A stretch of DNA of 59,851 bases, taken from assembly GCF_015558785.1 (NCBI RefSeq), contig NZ_JADMOP010000015.1:1-59851 (forward strand), given 5' to 3'. Shown one piece after another: positions 33,323 to 41,029 of this stretch (its first letter is position 1; every line of letters begins with the position of its first letter). Source of the DNA: Collinsella aerofaciens (GTDB lineage Bacteria; Actinomycetota; Coriobacteriia; Coriobacteriales; Coriobacteriaceae). The position numbers were made by a program, and so were the translations under genes. The notes below the pieces were generated by a model. That model had not been told where the DNA came from. It saw only the letters and a list, made by a program, of their open reading frames with translations, and ran no database searches.

Positions 33323-34798
33323 ATGGCATCAGACGTTCGCGTCCGCTTTGCACCCTCACCGACGGGCAAGCTGCACATCGGCGGCGCCCGCACCGCTATC
33401 TATAACTGGGCTTTCGCCCGTGCTAACGGCGGCACGTTCATCCTGCGCATTGACGACACTGACCCCACCCGCTCCACCGACGAGAACACGCAGATCATCC
33501 TGCGCGCCATGCGTTGGCTGGGCCTGGACTGGGACGAGGGTCCCGAGGTTGGCGGCGATTTTGGCCCCTATGCCCAGACCGAGCGCTTGGACCTGTACAA
33601 GCAGGCCGCCCAGAAGCTTTGGGACGAGGGCAAGGCCTATCCCTGCTTCTGCACCAAGGAGCAGCTCGACGCCGACCGCAAGGCCGCGCAGGAGCGCAAG
33701 GACCCCTTCCAGGGTTATCAGCGCCGTTGCCGCGATCTTGATCCCGAGGAGGCCCGCCGTCGCATTGAGGCCGGCGAGTCCTATGTCCTGCGCATCAAGG
33801 TGCCCGAGGACCGCGGAGACGTCGTCATCCACGATGCCGTCCACGGCGAGGTGACCTTTGATGCCAAGGAGCTCGACGACTTTGTCATCTTCCGTTCCGA
33901 CGGCACGCCCACGTACAACTTCGCGACCGTCGTCGACGACGCCATGATGAAGATCACCCACGTCATCCGCGGCGACGACCACTTGTCCAACACCCCGCGT
34001 CAGGTCATGGTCTACGAGGCTCTCGGCGCGCCCGTGCCCACGTTCGCCCACATCTCCATGATCCTGGGCGCCGACGGCAAGAAGCTCTCCAAGCGCCACG
34101 GCGCCACCTCGGTGGAGGAGTACCGCGACGCCGGTTACCTGTCCGACGCCTTCGTCAACTACCTGGCTCTGCTCGGCTGGTCGCTCGACGGCGAGACCAC
34201 GATCATCCCGCGCGATGTCCTGGCCAGCAAGTTCTCGCTCGACCGCATCTCCAAGAACCCCGCGACCTTCGACCCCAAGAAGCTCGATTGGGTCAATGCC
34301 GAGTACATCAACGGCATGTCCGATGCTCAGTTTGCCGACGAGATCATGGTCCCCGAGTTGCACGAGGCAGGCCTCATCGAGGGTAATGTCGAGTACGGCG
34401 AGGACTGGATCGACGCGCTTGCCGCCATCGTTAAGCCGCGCACCAAGATGCCGTCCGACGCCGTGACCGTCGCCGCTCCCATCTTTGCCACGGCCGAGAC
34501 GCTCGAGTATGACGAGAAATCCGTCAACAAGGGCCTGGCCAAGGAGGGCATGGGTGCCATTCTGGACGCCGCCAAGGCCGCGCTCGAGGGTGTTACCGAG
34601 TGGACCGCCGCGAACATCGACGCCGCGCTTGAGCCGCTGCCCGAGCAGATGGACCTCAAGAAGCGCGTGGTGTTCCAGGCCGTGCGCGTCGCCGTTTGCG
34701 GCAACATGGTGAGCCCTCCGCTGGGCGAGACCATGGCGCTCGTCGGCCGCGACGACTGCCTGGCGCGCATCGACCGCGCCCGCACGATGGCGCTGTAA
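33323..34798 (+). CDS. gltX: Glutamyl-tRNA synthetase
   Basis: 491 residues. VRFAPSPTGKLHIGGARTA contains the HIGH-type signature (HIGG) and ILGADGKKLSKRHGATSV the KMSKS-type KLSKR loop. RIDDTDPTRSTDENTQIILR and IRGDDHLSNTPRQ are class-I Glx motifs. It charges tRNA-Glu, and in most actinobacteria also supplies Glu-tRNA for tetrapyrrole synthesis through HemA, relevant to the cobalamin genes. GAGGAG sits six bases before the ATG at 33323. A terminator follows 24 bp after the stop. Confidence 0.96.
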   Translation: MASDVRVRFAPSPTGKLHIGGARTAIYNWAFARANGGTFILRIDDTDPTRSTDENTQIILRAMRWLGLDWDEGPEVGGDFGPYAQTERLDLYKQAAQKLWDEGKAYPCFCTKEQLDADRKAAQERKDPFQGYQRRCRDLDPEEARRRIEAGESYVLRIKVPEDRGDVVIHDAVHGEVTFDAKELDDFVIFRSDGTPTYNFATVVDDAMMKITHVIRGDDHLSNTPRQVMVYEALGAPVPTFAHISMILGADGKKLSKRHGATSVEEYRDAGYLSDAFVNYLALLGWSLDGETTIIPRDVLASKFSLDRISKNPATFDPKKLDWVNAEYINGMSDAQFADEIMVPELHEAGLIEGNVEYGEDWIDALAAIVKPRTKMPSDAVTVAAPIFATAETLEYDEKSVNKGLAKEGMGAILDAAKAALEGVTEWTAANIDAALEPLPEQMDLKKRVVFQAVRVAVCGNMVSPPLGETMALVGRDDCLARIDRARTMAL

Positions 34799-34821
34799 TC
34801 GCTGCGCAAACGTATGTATCC

Positions 34822-34855
34822 GAGCCCCGTTCACCTCGAGCGGGGCTCTTGTTTC
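34822..34855 (+). terminator. Intrinsic terminator after gltX
   Basis: GAGCCCCG (34822-34829) pairs with CGGGGCTC (34841-34848), followed by TTGTTT. Confidence 0.8.
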
Positions 34856-34887
34856 TGTAGACGAATGGGATAGGAGGTGCTGGATCC

Positions 34888-37341
34888 GTGGCCGAGCAAC
34901 TGTCGCTGTTTGGTTCGCCGGAACCGGAGGAGGTTCCGGCGAAGCCAGCGCCTGCCGCTGCCTCGGCTCAGCCTAAGCCTGCACCTGAGCCCATCGCCGC
35001 CTATGCGAGCGTGGTCCTCGACATCCCGACGCATGCGCTGTCCGAGCCGTTTGCTTATGGCGTTCCGCAGTCACTCGCCAACGATGTCCAGATCGGCTCC
35101 ACCGTCCTAGTTCATTTTGGCAACCGTGCGGCCGCGGGCTACATCGTCAACATCGCGCCCGAGCTGGCCGACCTGCAAGGTAACGACGCCCTCGACCCCG
35201 CGCGCATTAAAGCCATCGAGGCTATCCTCAGCAAACCGCTCTTTACCGCAGAGGCTGCCCGTATCGCACGCTGGATGAGTTACGAGTATGTCGCGACGCT
35301 TTCCGAGTGCCTGCGCCTGTTCTTGCCACCGGGCGGAAGCCCGCGCGTGGTCAAGGGCGACGACGGCGTGTGGACTGTCGAGCGCCCCGCCGTCAAGCCT
35401 ATCCAAAACCGCTGGGTCATGCTTACGCCCGAGGGCTTCGACTATACGCCGCCCAAGACCGCGGTCCGCCAGCGTCAGCTCATCGAGGCGCTCCAGTGCG
35501 GCCCGGTCACGACGCGCGACCTCAACCTGCTTTACAACAGCATGTCGGCGACCATTAAGGCGCTCGAAAAACGCGGCGTCGTCGTGGTGGAGGAGCGCCG
35601 TGCGTGGCGTGGCTGCAGCGAGCAGACCACGCTGTCCTCGGCAAGCGGCAAGACGCCGGTCGCACTTACCAACGGCCAGCAGCAGGCACTCGCGCAGATT
35701 GAGCGCGCCCGTCTGGACGCTCATGGAGACGTGGTGCTGGTCGACGGCGTCACCGGCTCCGGCAAAACCGAGGTTTACCTTTCGGCGATTGAGCGCGTGC
35801 TGGCGGCCGGCCGTTCGGCCTGCGTGCTCGTGCCCGAGATCTCGCTGACGGCCCAGACCGTCGGCCGCTTCCGCTCGCGTTTTGGCGAGACGGTCGCCGT
35901 GTTTCATTCGCGCCTCTCGGCCGGTGAGCGCCTGGACCAGTGGGATATGGTCGCCAGCGGTGCGGCCCGCGTGGTCGTCGGCGCCCGCTCGGCGCTCTTT
36001 TGCCCGCTCAGCGACTTGGGCCTCATCATCATCGACGAGGAGCACGAGACCAGCTACAAGCAGGGCTCCAGCCCGCGCTACCACGCGCGCGAGGTGGCGG
36101 CCGAGATGGCGCGGCGTTATCGTTGCCCACTCGTGTTGGGCTCCGCCACGCCCTCGGCCGAGGCCCTCGACCGCTGCCGCCGTGGCACGTATAACGGTGC
36201 CACCTGGACGCGCGTCGAGATGCCCGAGCGCCCGGGACACGCTGTGCTGCCTACGGTTCGAATCGCAGACCTGCGCCGTGAGTTTTCTCACGGCAGCCGC
36301 TCCATGTTCTCAAAACCGCTGATGGAAGGCTTGGAACGCGTGGTCGAGCGCCGCGAGAAGGCCGTGCTGCTGCATAACCGCCGTGGCTTTGCGCCGTTCC
36401 TTATGTGCCGCGAGTGCGGCTGCGTCCCCACTTGCAACCACTGCTCCACCGCGCTTACGTATCACGAGCGCACACACACTCTGCAGTGCCACACCTGCGG
36501 TTCGTCTTGGCGCGTGCAGCCGTATCCCGCGCCCACGAGCCGTTGCCCCAAATGTGGCAGTCGCTACCTGGCAAAAATGGGTCTGGGCACTCAACAGGTC
36601 GAGGACGCGCTGCACCAGATGCTTCCCGAGGACGTCGCCATTATTCGCATGGATGCCGATTCCACGCGCGGCAAGGATGCGCACAAAAAGCTGCTCGAGC
36701 AGTTCGATGCCGCCGATTGTGCGGTGCTGCTGGGCACCCAGATGATCGCCAAGGGCCTCGACTTTCCCGAGGTCACGCTCGTGGGCGTGGTCAACGCCGA
36801 TTTCGCCCTCAAGCTGCCGGACTTCCGCGCAGGAGAGCGCGCCTACGACCTGCTGGAGCAGGTTGCGGGCCGCGCCGGCCGCGGCGATCGCCCCGGCGAA
36901 GTTATCATCCAGACCTACCTGCCCGAGGATCCGGTCATTCGCGCCGTCGCTGAGCACGACCGTTCGATCTTTACCGACTACGACCTGGAACAGCGCCGCG
37001 ACGCGCTATACCCGCCGTTTGTTCGCCTGGTCAACATCTTGGTGTGGTCGGCGAACCGAGACGACGCGCAAGACTACATCGGGCGCATTGCAAAGCTTCT
37101 TAAGCGCCGCTGGCATGCCGCCGCGCCCGACTTTTTGCGGGCGGGGAGTGCCGTGCCGCAGGTGCTTGGCCCGGCTTCGTGTGTAATCGAGAGAGCCAAG
37201 GACCGTTACCGCTTCCATCTGCTTGTGAAGTCGCCCGTGGGGTACCATGTCTCTGACGATATCGACGCCTGCCTCAAAGAGGTGGGCTCCGTGCGTGGCG
37301 TGAGCGTGAGCGTTGACGTCGACGCCTATGATTTGATGTAA
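34888..37341 (+). CDS. priA: Primosomal protein N' (replication restart helicase)
   Basis: 817 residues. After a Pro/Ala/Glu-rich start, the DNA-binding 3'BD domain begins SVVLDIPTHALSEPFAYGVP. The helicase core has Walker A GVTGSGKTEVYLSAI, DEEHETSYKQ and GSATPSAEALDRC; zinc-binding cysteines lie in CRECGCVPTCNHCSTAL and CHTCGSSW...CPKCGS; LLGTQMIAKGLDFPEVTLVG and QVAGRAGRGDRPGEV are motifs V and VI. It reloads the replisome at stalled forks. Start is a GTG with TAGGAGG ten bases upstream. Followed 18 bp later by def, a widely conserved neighbour. Confidence 0.95.
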   Translation: MAEQLSLFGSPEPEEVPAKPAPAAASAQPKPAPEPIAAYASVVLDIPTHALSEPFAYGVPQSLANDVQIGSTVLVHFGNRAAAGYIVNIAPELADLQGNDALDPARIKAIEAILSKPLFTAEAARIARWMSYEYVATLSECLRLFLPPGGSPRVVKGDDGVWTVERPAVKPIQNRWVMLTPEGFDYTPPKTAVRQRQLIEALQCGPVTTRDLNLLYNSMSATIKALEKRGVVVVEERRAWRGCSEQTTLSSASGKTPVALTNGQQQALAQIERARLDAHGDVVLVDGVTGSGKTEVYLSAIERVLAAGRSACVLVPEISLTAQTVGRFRSRFGETVAVFHSRLSAGERLDQWDMVASGAARVVVGARSALFCPLSDLGLIIIDEEHETSYKQGSSPRYHAREVAAEMARRYRCPLVLGSATPSAEALDRCRRGTYNGATWTRVEMPERPGHAVLPTVRIADLRREFSHGSRSMFSKPLMEGLERVVERREKAVLLHNRRGFAPFLMCRECGCVPTCNHCSTALTYHERTHTLQCHTCGSSWRVQPYPAPTSRCPKCGSRYLAKMGLGTQQVEDALHQMLPEDVAIIRMDADSTRGKDAHKKLLEQFDAADCAVLLGTQMIAKGLDFPEVTLVGVVNADFALKLPDFRAGERAYDLLEQVAGRAGRGDRPGEVIIQTYLPEDPVIRAVAEHDRSIFTDYDLEQRRDALYPPFVRLVNILVWSANRDDAQDYIGRIAKLLKRRWHAAAPDFLRAGSAVPQVLGPASCVIERAKDRYRFHLLVKSPVGYHVSDDIDACLKEVGSVRGVSVSVDVDAYDLM

Positions 37342-37359
37342 CAACCCGAAAGGATGGCC

Positions 37360-37896
37360 ATGGAAGCCAACGGAATCGTACTGTCGCCCGACCCTCGTCT
37401 GCGCCAGGAGTGCGCCGTCATCGAGGAGATCACCCCGGCGATCGAGGCGCTTGCCGAGAAGATGAAGAAGATGATGTTCGAGAACGGCGGCTGCGGCCTG
37501 GCTGCCCCGCAGATTGGCGAGCTTATTCAGCTCGTCACCATCGACTGCGACTACAGCGACAAGAATGACTATGATCCGTACGTGCTTATTAATCCCGTCA
37601 TTGTTGAGCAGAGTGACCATCTGGTGCCCTTTAGCGAGGGCTGCCTTTCCATCCCTGGCATTAGCTGCGAGATTGAGCGTCCCGACCATGTCGTCGTCGA
37701 GGCGTATGACTTGGATGCCAACCTTATTCGCTATGAGGCCACGGGTGATCTGTTCTGCGTGTGCTTGCAGCACGAGATCGATCACCTGCACGGCAATACC
37801 ATGTTCGAGCGACTGAAGCCCATGCAGAGGCTCAAGGCAGTCAAGGAGTACCAGGACGCCCTGACCCGCGGCGCTCGACCGGGCGAGACCGAATAG
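37360..37896 (+). CDS. def: Peptide deformylase
   Basis: 178 residues. All three motifs are present: GCGLAAPQIG (motif 1, with Cys replacing the common Val/Ile), EGCLSIPG with the metal Cys, and QHEIDHLHG with two metal His and the catalytic Glu. It removes the N-formyl group from new proteins and pairs functionally with fmt downstream. GAAAGG is six bases before the ATG at 37360; an in-frame ATG at 37354 abuts that site and is less likely. The 330 bp to fmt hold a palindrome. Confidence 0.95.
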   Translation: MEANGIVLSPDPRLRQECAVIEEITPAIEALAEKMKKMMFENGGCGLAAPQIGELIQLVTIDCDYSDKNDYDPYVLINPVIVEQSDHLVPFSEGCLSIPGISCEIERPDHVVVEAYDLDANLIRYEATGDLFCVCLQHEIDHLHGNTMFERLKPMQRLKAVKEYQDALTRGARPGETE

Positions 37897-37907
37897 GTTA
37901 ATTGTCC

Positions 37908-38009
37908 GTCCCTGGGATGGGGCCCACACATATCATCCCGTGCTCAAACATTCTCGCTGCGCTGCGAAACTGCGCGCGGGACGATATGTGTGGGCCCCAT
38001 CCCAGGGAC
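37908..38009. repeat. Long near-perfect palindrome between def and fmt
   Basis: 33-nt arms (37908-37940 and 37977-38009) pair with one mismatch (a G-T pair in RNA); the arm contains GGGATGGGGCCCACACATAT. A 36-nt loop separates them. The same arm length as the metK-gltX palindrome but a different sequence. It lies inside the priA-def-fmt-rsmB transcription unit. Confidence 0.85.
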
Positions 38010-38225
38010 TACGTTGTCGCTCTTCGTTTCGCCCGGGTGCCGTCGGGCCAGGGAGGGGCGTCTTCGCTGATAGGTGCTTTGTTGGGAGGGCTGCTTTTAT
38101 GCGGCTCTTTCTTTGGTTTTGGGTTTATTTGTTTTTGTTGAAATGTTATTGCGGATGGGCTGGTGACTTGGCTTTCCGCCGCTATTTGTAGCCGTCTCGG
38201 CTTTGGTTGAGGGGAGACGTTCTTT
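38010..38225 (+). other. Gene-free stretch with T-rich plus strand
   Basis: No convincing gene. The plus strand becomes strongly T- and G-rich from about 38090 (GGTTTTGGGTTTATTTGTTT near 38112). Ahead of fmt, GAGGGGAGA at 38209-38217 is the ribosome site. A promoter for fmt could lie here, but I cannot place one. Confidence 0.3.
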
Positions 38226-39146
38226 ATGCGTATTGTGTTTATGGGTACGCCTGATTTTGCTGTGCCTTCGCTGGTTTCGCTTGTTGAGGCTGGTAACGAG
38301 ATTGCGCTTGTTGTTACTCGTCCTGATGCTGTTCGCGGGCGTGGTAAGAAGCTGGAGCCGTCTCCTGTTAAGGCTAAGGCGCTTGAGCTGGGGTTGCCGG
38401 TTGTTGAGGCTAATCGTATGACGCCTGAGGTCGTTGAGGCGCTTAAGGCTGCCCAGGCTGACATTTTCTGCGTGGCTGCCTATGGTTGCATTTTGCCGGA
38501 TGACGTGCTGCATATGGCGCCGCTTGGTATTGTGAATGTTCATGCGTCCTTGCTGCCTCGTTGGCGTGGGGCTGCTCCCATTCAGCGTGCGATTCTCGCT
38601 GGTGATGAGGTTGCCGGCGTTTCCATTATGCGTATTGGGCATGGCGTGGATACCGGCGCTTATTGTGCGCAGGCCTCGACCTCGGTTGCCGGTAAGCATG
38701 CTGAGGCGCTGACCATGGAGCTTGGTGAGCTTGGCGGCAAACTGCTTGCCGATACGCTTCCTTCGCTTGCCGATGGCACCGCCGTGTGGATTGAACAGGA
38801 TGAGTCGCTTGTTACCCATGCTGCCAAGATTTCTAAGCAGGAGATGCGTCTTGACCCTCAGATGGCGGCACTTGATTGTGTGCGTCATGTGCTTGCCTCG
38901 TCCGACACCGCTCCCGCTCGTTGTGTGATTGCCGGCAAGTCGGTTCGCGTGCTCGATGCTGAGCCGGCTGATGTGTCGCTTGGCGAAGGCGCTGTTGCCG
39001 TTCAAGCCAAGCGCGTCTACCTTGGTCTTTCCGATGGCCCGGTTGAGTTGCTCGAGGTTAAGCCCGATGGCAAGCGTGCCATGGCCGCTTCTGCTTGGGC
39101 TGCTGGGCTGCAAGGCGCCGATCTTATCTGGGGTGTTTTGTCATGA
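38226..39146 (+). CDS. fmt: Methionyl-tRNA formyltransferase
   Basis: 306 residues. RIVFMGTPDFAVPSLVSLVE is the N-terminal signature; NVHASLLPRWRGAAPIQRAI carries the catalytic Asn-His and SLLPRWRG loop; GAYCAQAST follows, and the C-terminal OB-like domain ends LQGADLIWGVL. It formylates initiator Met-tRNA. Many codons end in T (GCT, GTT, CGT, CTT), unlike the C-rich codons of priA and gltX upstream. The stop overlaps the rsmB ATG (ATGA). Confidence 0.96.
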   Translation: MRIVFMGTPDFAVPSLVSLVEAGNEIALVVTRPDAVRGRGKKLEPSPVKAKALELGLPVVEANRMTPEVVEALKAAQADIFCVAAYGCILPDDVLHMAPLGIVNVHASLLPRWRGAAPIQRAILAGDEVAGVSIMRIGHGVDTGAYCAQASTSVAGKHAEALTMELGELGGKLLADTLPSLADGTAVWIEQDESLVTHAAKISKQEMRLDPQMAALDCVRHVLASSDTAPARCVIAGKSVRVLDAEPADVSLGEGAVAVQAKRVYLGLSDGPVELLEVKPDGKRAMAASAWAAGLQGADLIWGVLS

Positions 39147-40543
39147 GCAAGCTGTCTCCCGCGCGCAAACTTGCGCTCGATGTGCTAATGGAGGCCGATC
39201 GCCGCGGCATGTATGCGCGTGACGTGCTGTCCACTCGCGCATCGGCCAAGGCTATTGACCAGCGCGATTCCGCTTTTGCCGCCCGCTTGGCGCTGGGTGT
39301 GGCCGCTACGCAGGGTATTTTGGACGAGCTGCTCGATCAGTTTCTCGATAAGCCTAAAAAGGTTGCGCCGCGTGTTCGCATGGCACTTCGTATCTCAGCC
39401 TTCGAGATGCTCTATCTGCATACGCCTGGCCGCGTTGCGGTGAGTCAGGGCGTTGAGCTGGTGCGCAGCGGAGCTAAGTCTGCCGCCGGTTTGGCCAATG
39501 CCGTGCTGCATAAGGTCGCGGACAACGTTGAGGACTTTGCCACGGCGTCCGATGTAGACGAGTCTGAGCGACGCTTGGTTCGTCTGTCGCGCCTGATGGG
39601 TCTGCCGCGTTGGCTGTGCGCTCGTATTATGGCGTCGTTTGACACGCCCGAGGGTGCGCTTAACTTTGCCGGCAATCTGGCCCCCGCGCCGCTGGCCCTG
39701 CATGAGAACGCCTTTGCGACTAAGCCCGATCCGTATATCTCGCAGCTCGTCGCGCCTGTCTTCCCGGGCTGCCATGCTCCGGTTGATGCCCAGGTTACCG
39801 TTGCTTCGGGTGTGTTTGAGCGTGCTGCCGCGGTGGCCTCGGACCTTAACGCTCAGCTCATCGCCACAGCTGCCACGCGCCTTGGAAGCTGCCTTGAGAT
39901 TGGCGCCGGTCGCGGTACCAAGACCTATGTGATGATGTGCCAGGCCAAGCGCGCCGGCTATGAGCGTCTGCATACGGCACTTGATCTTCATGACCGTAAG
40001 TGCGACCTAAATCTCGCGCGCCTTCACAAGGCGGGTATTCAGGGCGTTCGTACGGTTTCGGGCGATGCCTGCGAGCTTGATGAGGTGCTCACATCGTTTG
40101 ATGCCATGCTTGGCGAGCCGGTTAAATTCGACACGGTCTTTATCGATGCGCCGTGCTCGGGCACCGGAACCATGCGTCGTCATCCCGAGATTCCGTGGCG
40201 TCTGACCGAAAAGGATGTGACGGTTGAGCTGCCCAAACTGCAGCTGTCGATGCTCAAGGAAGCCGCCGCGCGCGTGGCTGCCGGCGGCGAGCTCATCTAT
40301 GCGACGTGCTCCGTCTTCGACGAGGAGAACACGCAGGTGGTGGACGCGTTCCTTGCTTCTCCCGAGGGTGCCGGCTTTAGCGTGGCACCGCTTTCCGAGG
40401 CACAGATTCTGCAACTCCCCGAGTTCGATCAGGCCAAGAAGCTCGTATCCGTACGCCAGAACGATCGAGGCCTCTTCCAAAGCGTGCCGGTAAACGCCGA
40501 CTCCTACGACGGCCACTTCTGCGCCAGACTGGTCCACAAGTAA
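39143..40543 (+). CDS. rsmB: 16S rRNA (cytosine-967 C5)-methyltransferase
   Basis: 466 residues. An N-terminal NusB-like RNA-binding domain (RLALGVAATQGILDELLDQF, VELVRSGAKSAAGLANAVLH) is followed by the SAM domain: CLEIGAGRGTKTYVMMCQA, TVFIDAPCSGTGTMRRHPEI with one active Cys and ELIYATCSVFDEEN with the catalytic Cys. Translationally coupled to fmt. Codons shift from T-ending in the first third to C-ending later. The gene ends 7 bp before a family-1 palindrome. Confidence 0.93.
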   Translation: MSKLSPARKLALDVLMEADRRGMYARDVLSTRASAKAIDQRDSAFAARLALGVAATQGILDELLDQFLDKPKKVAPRVRMALRISAFEMLYLHTPGRVAVSQGVELVRSGAKSAAGLANAVLHKVADNVEDFATASDVDESERRLVRLSRLMGLPRWLCARIMASFDTPEGALNFAGNLAPAPLALHENAFATKPDPYISQLVAPVFPGCHAPVDAQVTVASGVFERAAAVASDLNAQLIATAATRLGSCLEIGAGRGTKTYVMMCQAKRAGYERLHTALDLHDRKCDLNLARLHKAGIQGVRTVSGDACELDEVLTSFDAMLGEPVKFDTVFIDAPCSGTGTMRRHPEIPWRLTEKDVTVELPKLQLSMLKEAAARVAAGGELIYATCSVFDEENTQVVDAFLASPEGAGFSVAPLSEAQILQLPEFDQAKKLVSVRQNDRGLFQSVPVNADSYDGHFCARLVHK

Positions 40544-40549
40544 CGACTA

Positions 40550-40616
40550 AGTTGCGGTGAAATAGGGAATGAAAAGCCGCTTCTGCCCGCCAAACAGTCC
40601 TTATTTCACCGCAACT
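40550..40616. repeat. Intergenic palindromic repeat, family 1, copy B
   Basis: AGTTGCGGTGAAAT (40550-40563) pairs perfectly with ATTTCACCGCAACT (40603-40616). Same arms and length as the copy at 24297-24365; interiors differ apart from a shared AGTCC just before the right arm. Located between convergent genes. A further small palindrome, GGGTAG with CTACCC, lies at 40630-40650. Confidence 0.78.
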
Positions 40617-40665
40617 CACAAGGAAACCTGGGTAGCTTAATTAACTACCCATAGAGCAAAGAAAT

Positions 40666-40695
40666 AGCCCCGCGATCGGTTTTGGTCGCGGGGCT
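40666..40695 (-). terminator. Terminator of the zinc-ribbon gene
   Basis: AGCCCCGCGA (40666-40675) pairs with TCGCGGGGCT (40686-40695); on the minus strand ATTTCTTTG follows. It lies 9 bp after the FmdB-type gene. Confidence 0.8.
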
Positions 40696-40704
40696 GCTTG
40701 GTTC

Positions 40705-40941
40705 CTAGTGGCTATGCGGGCAGTTGGCGCAGCAGCCACTGGTGGCGTTGGTACTGGAGCCGCCGCTTCGTTGATCGGTGTTGTAGAAACCGCTGCCCTC
40801 AAATTTAATGCCGCTGGCCGAGAACGTCTTGGCCGCCGGGGCACCGCAGCTGGGGCACACGACCTCGGGAGTCTCGGACATGGGATGCTCAACCTCAAAC
40901 ACGTTGCCGCAGCTCGAGCACTTGTAATCGTAGCGCGCCAT
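40705..40941 (-). CDS. FmdB-family zinc-ribbon protein
   Basis: 78 residues. MARYDYKCSSCGNVFEVEH and VVCPSCGAPAAKTFSAS give the CxxC...CxxC zinc ribbon of the FmdB family (putative regulatory, function poorly known), followed by IKFEGSGFYNTD. The C-terminus adds CCANCPHSH, an extra Cys/His cluster sometimes seen in this family. AAAAGGAAG is just ahead of the ATG. Stands alone between rsmB and the glycan genes. Confidence 0.88.
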   Translation of the reverse strand: MARYDYKCSSCGNVFEVEHPMSETPEVVCPSCGAPAAKTFSASGIKFEGSGFYNTDQRSGGSSTNATSGCCANCPHSH

Positions 40942-41029
40942 AATACTTCCTTTTCAGCACAAAGCGGGCAGATTACTCTGCCCGCATAAATTCAAACGTC
41001 TGTAACTGTACCCTATATCGGGGGTTTTA

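Noticed and set aside
33356-34834. 492-codon open frame antisense to gltX
   Set aside because: gltX has complete synthetase signatures; the antisense product is Gly/Val/His-rich noise.
37902-38141. Small hydrophobic open frame between def and fmt
   Set aside because: Its first half is the palindrome arm sequence and it has no ribosome site or homologue that I recognise.
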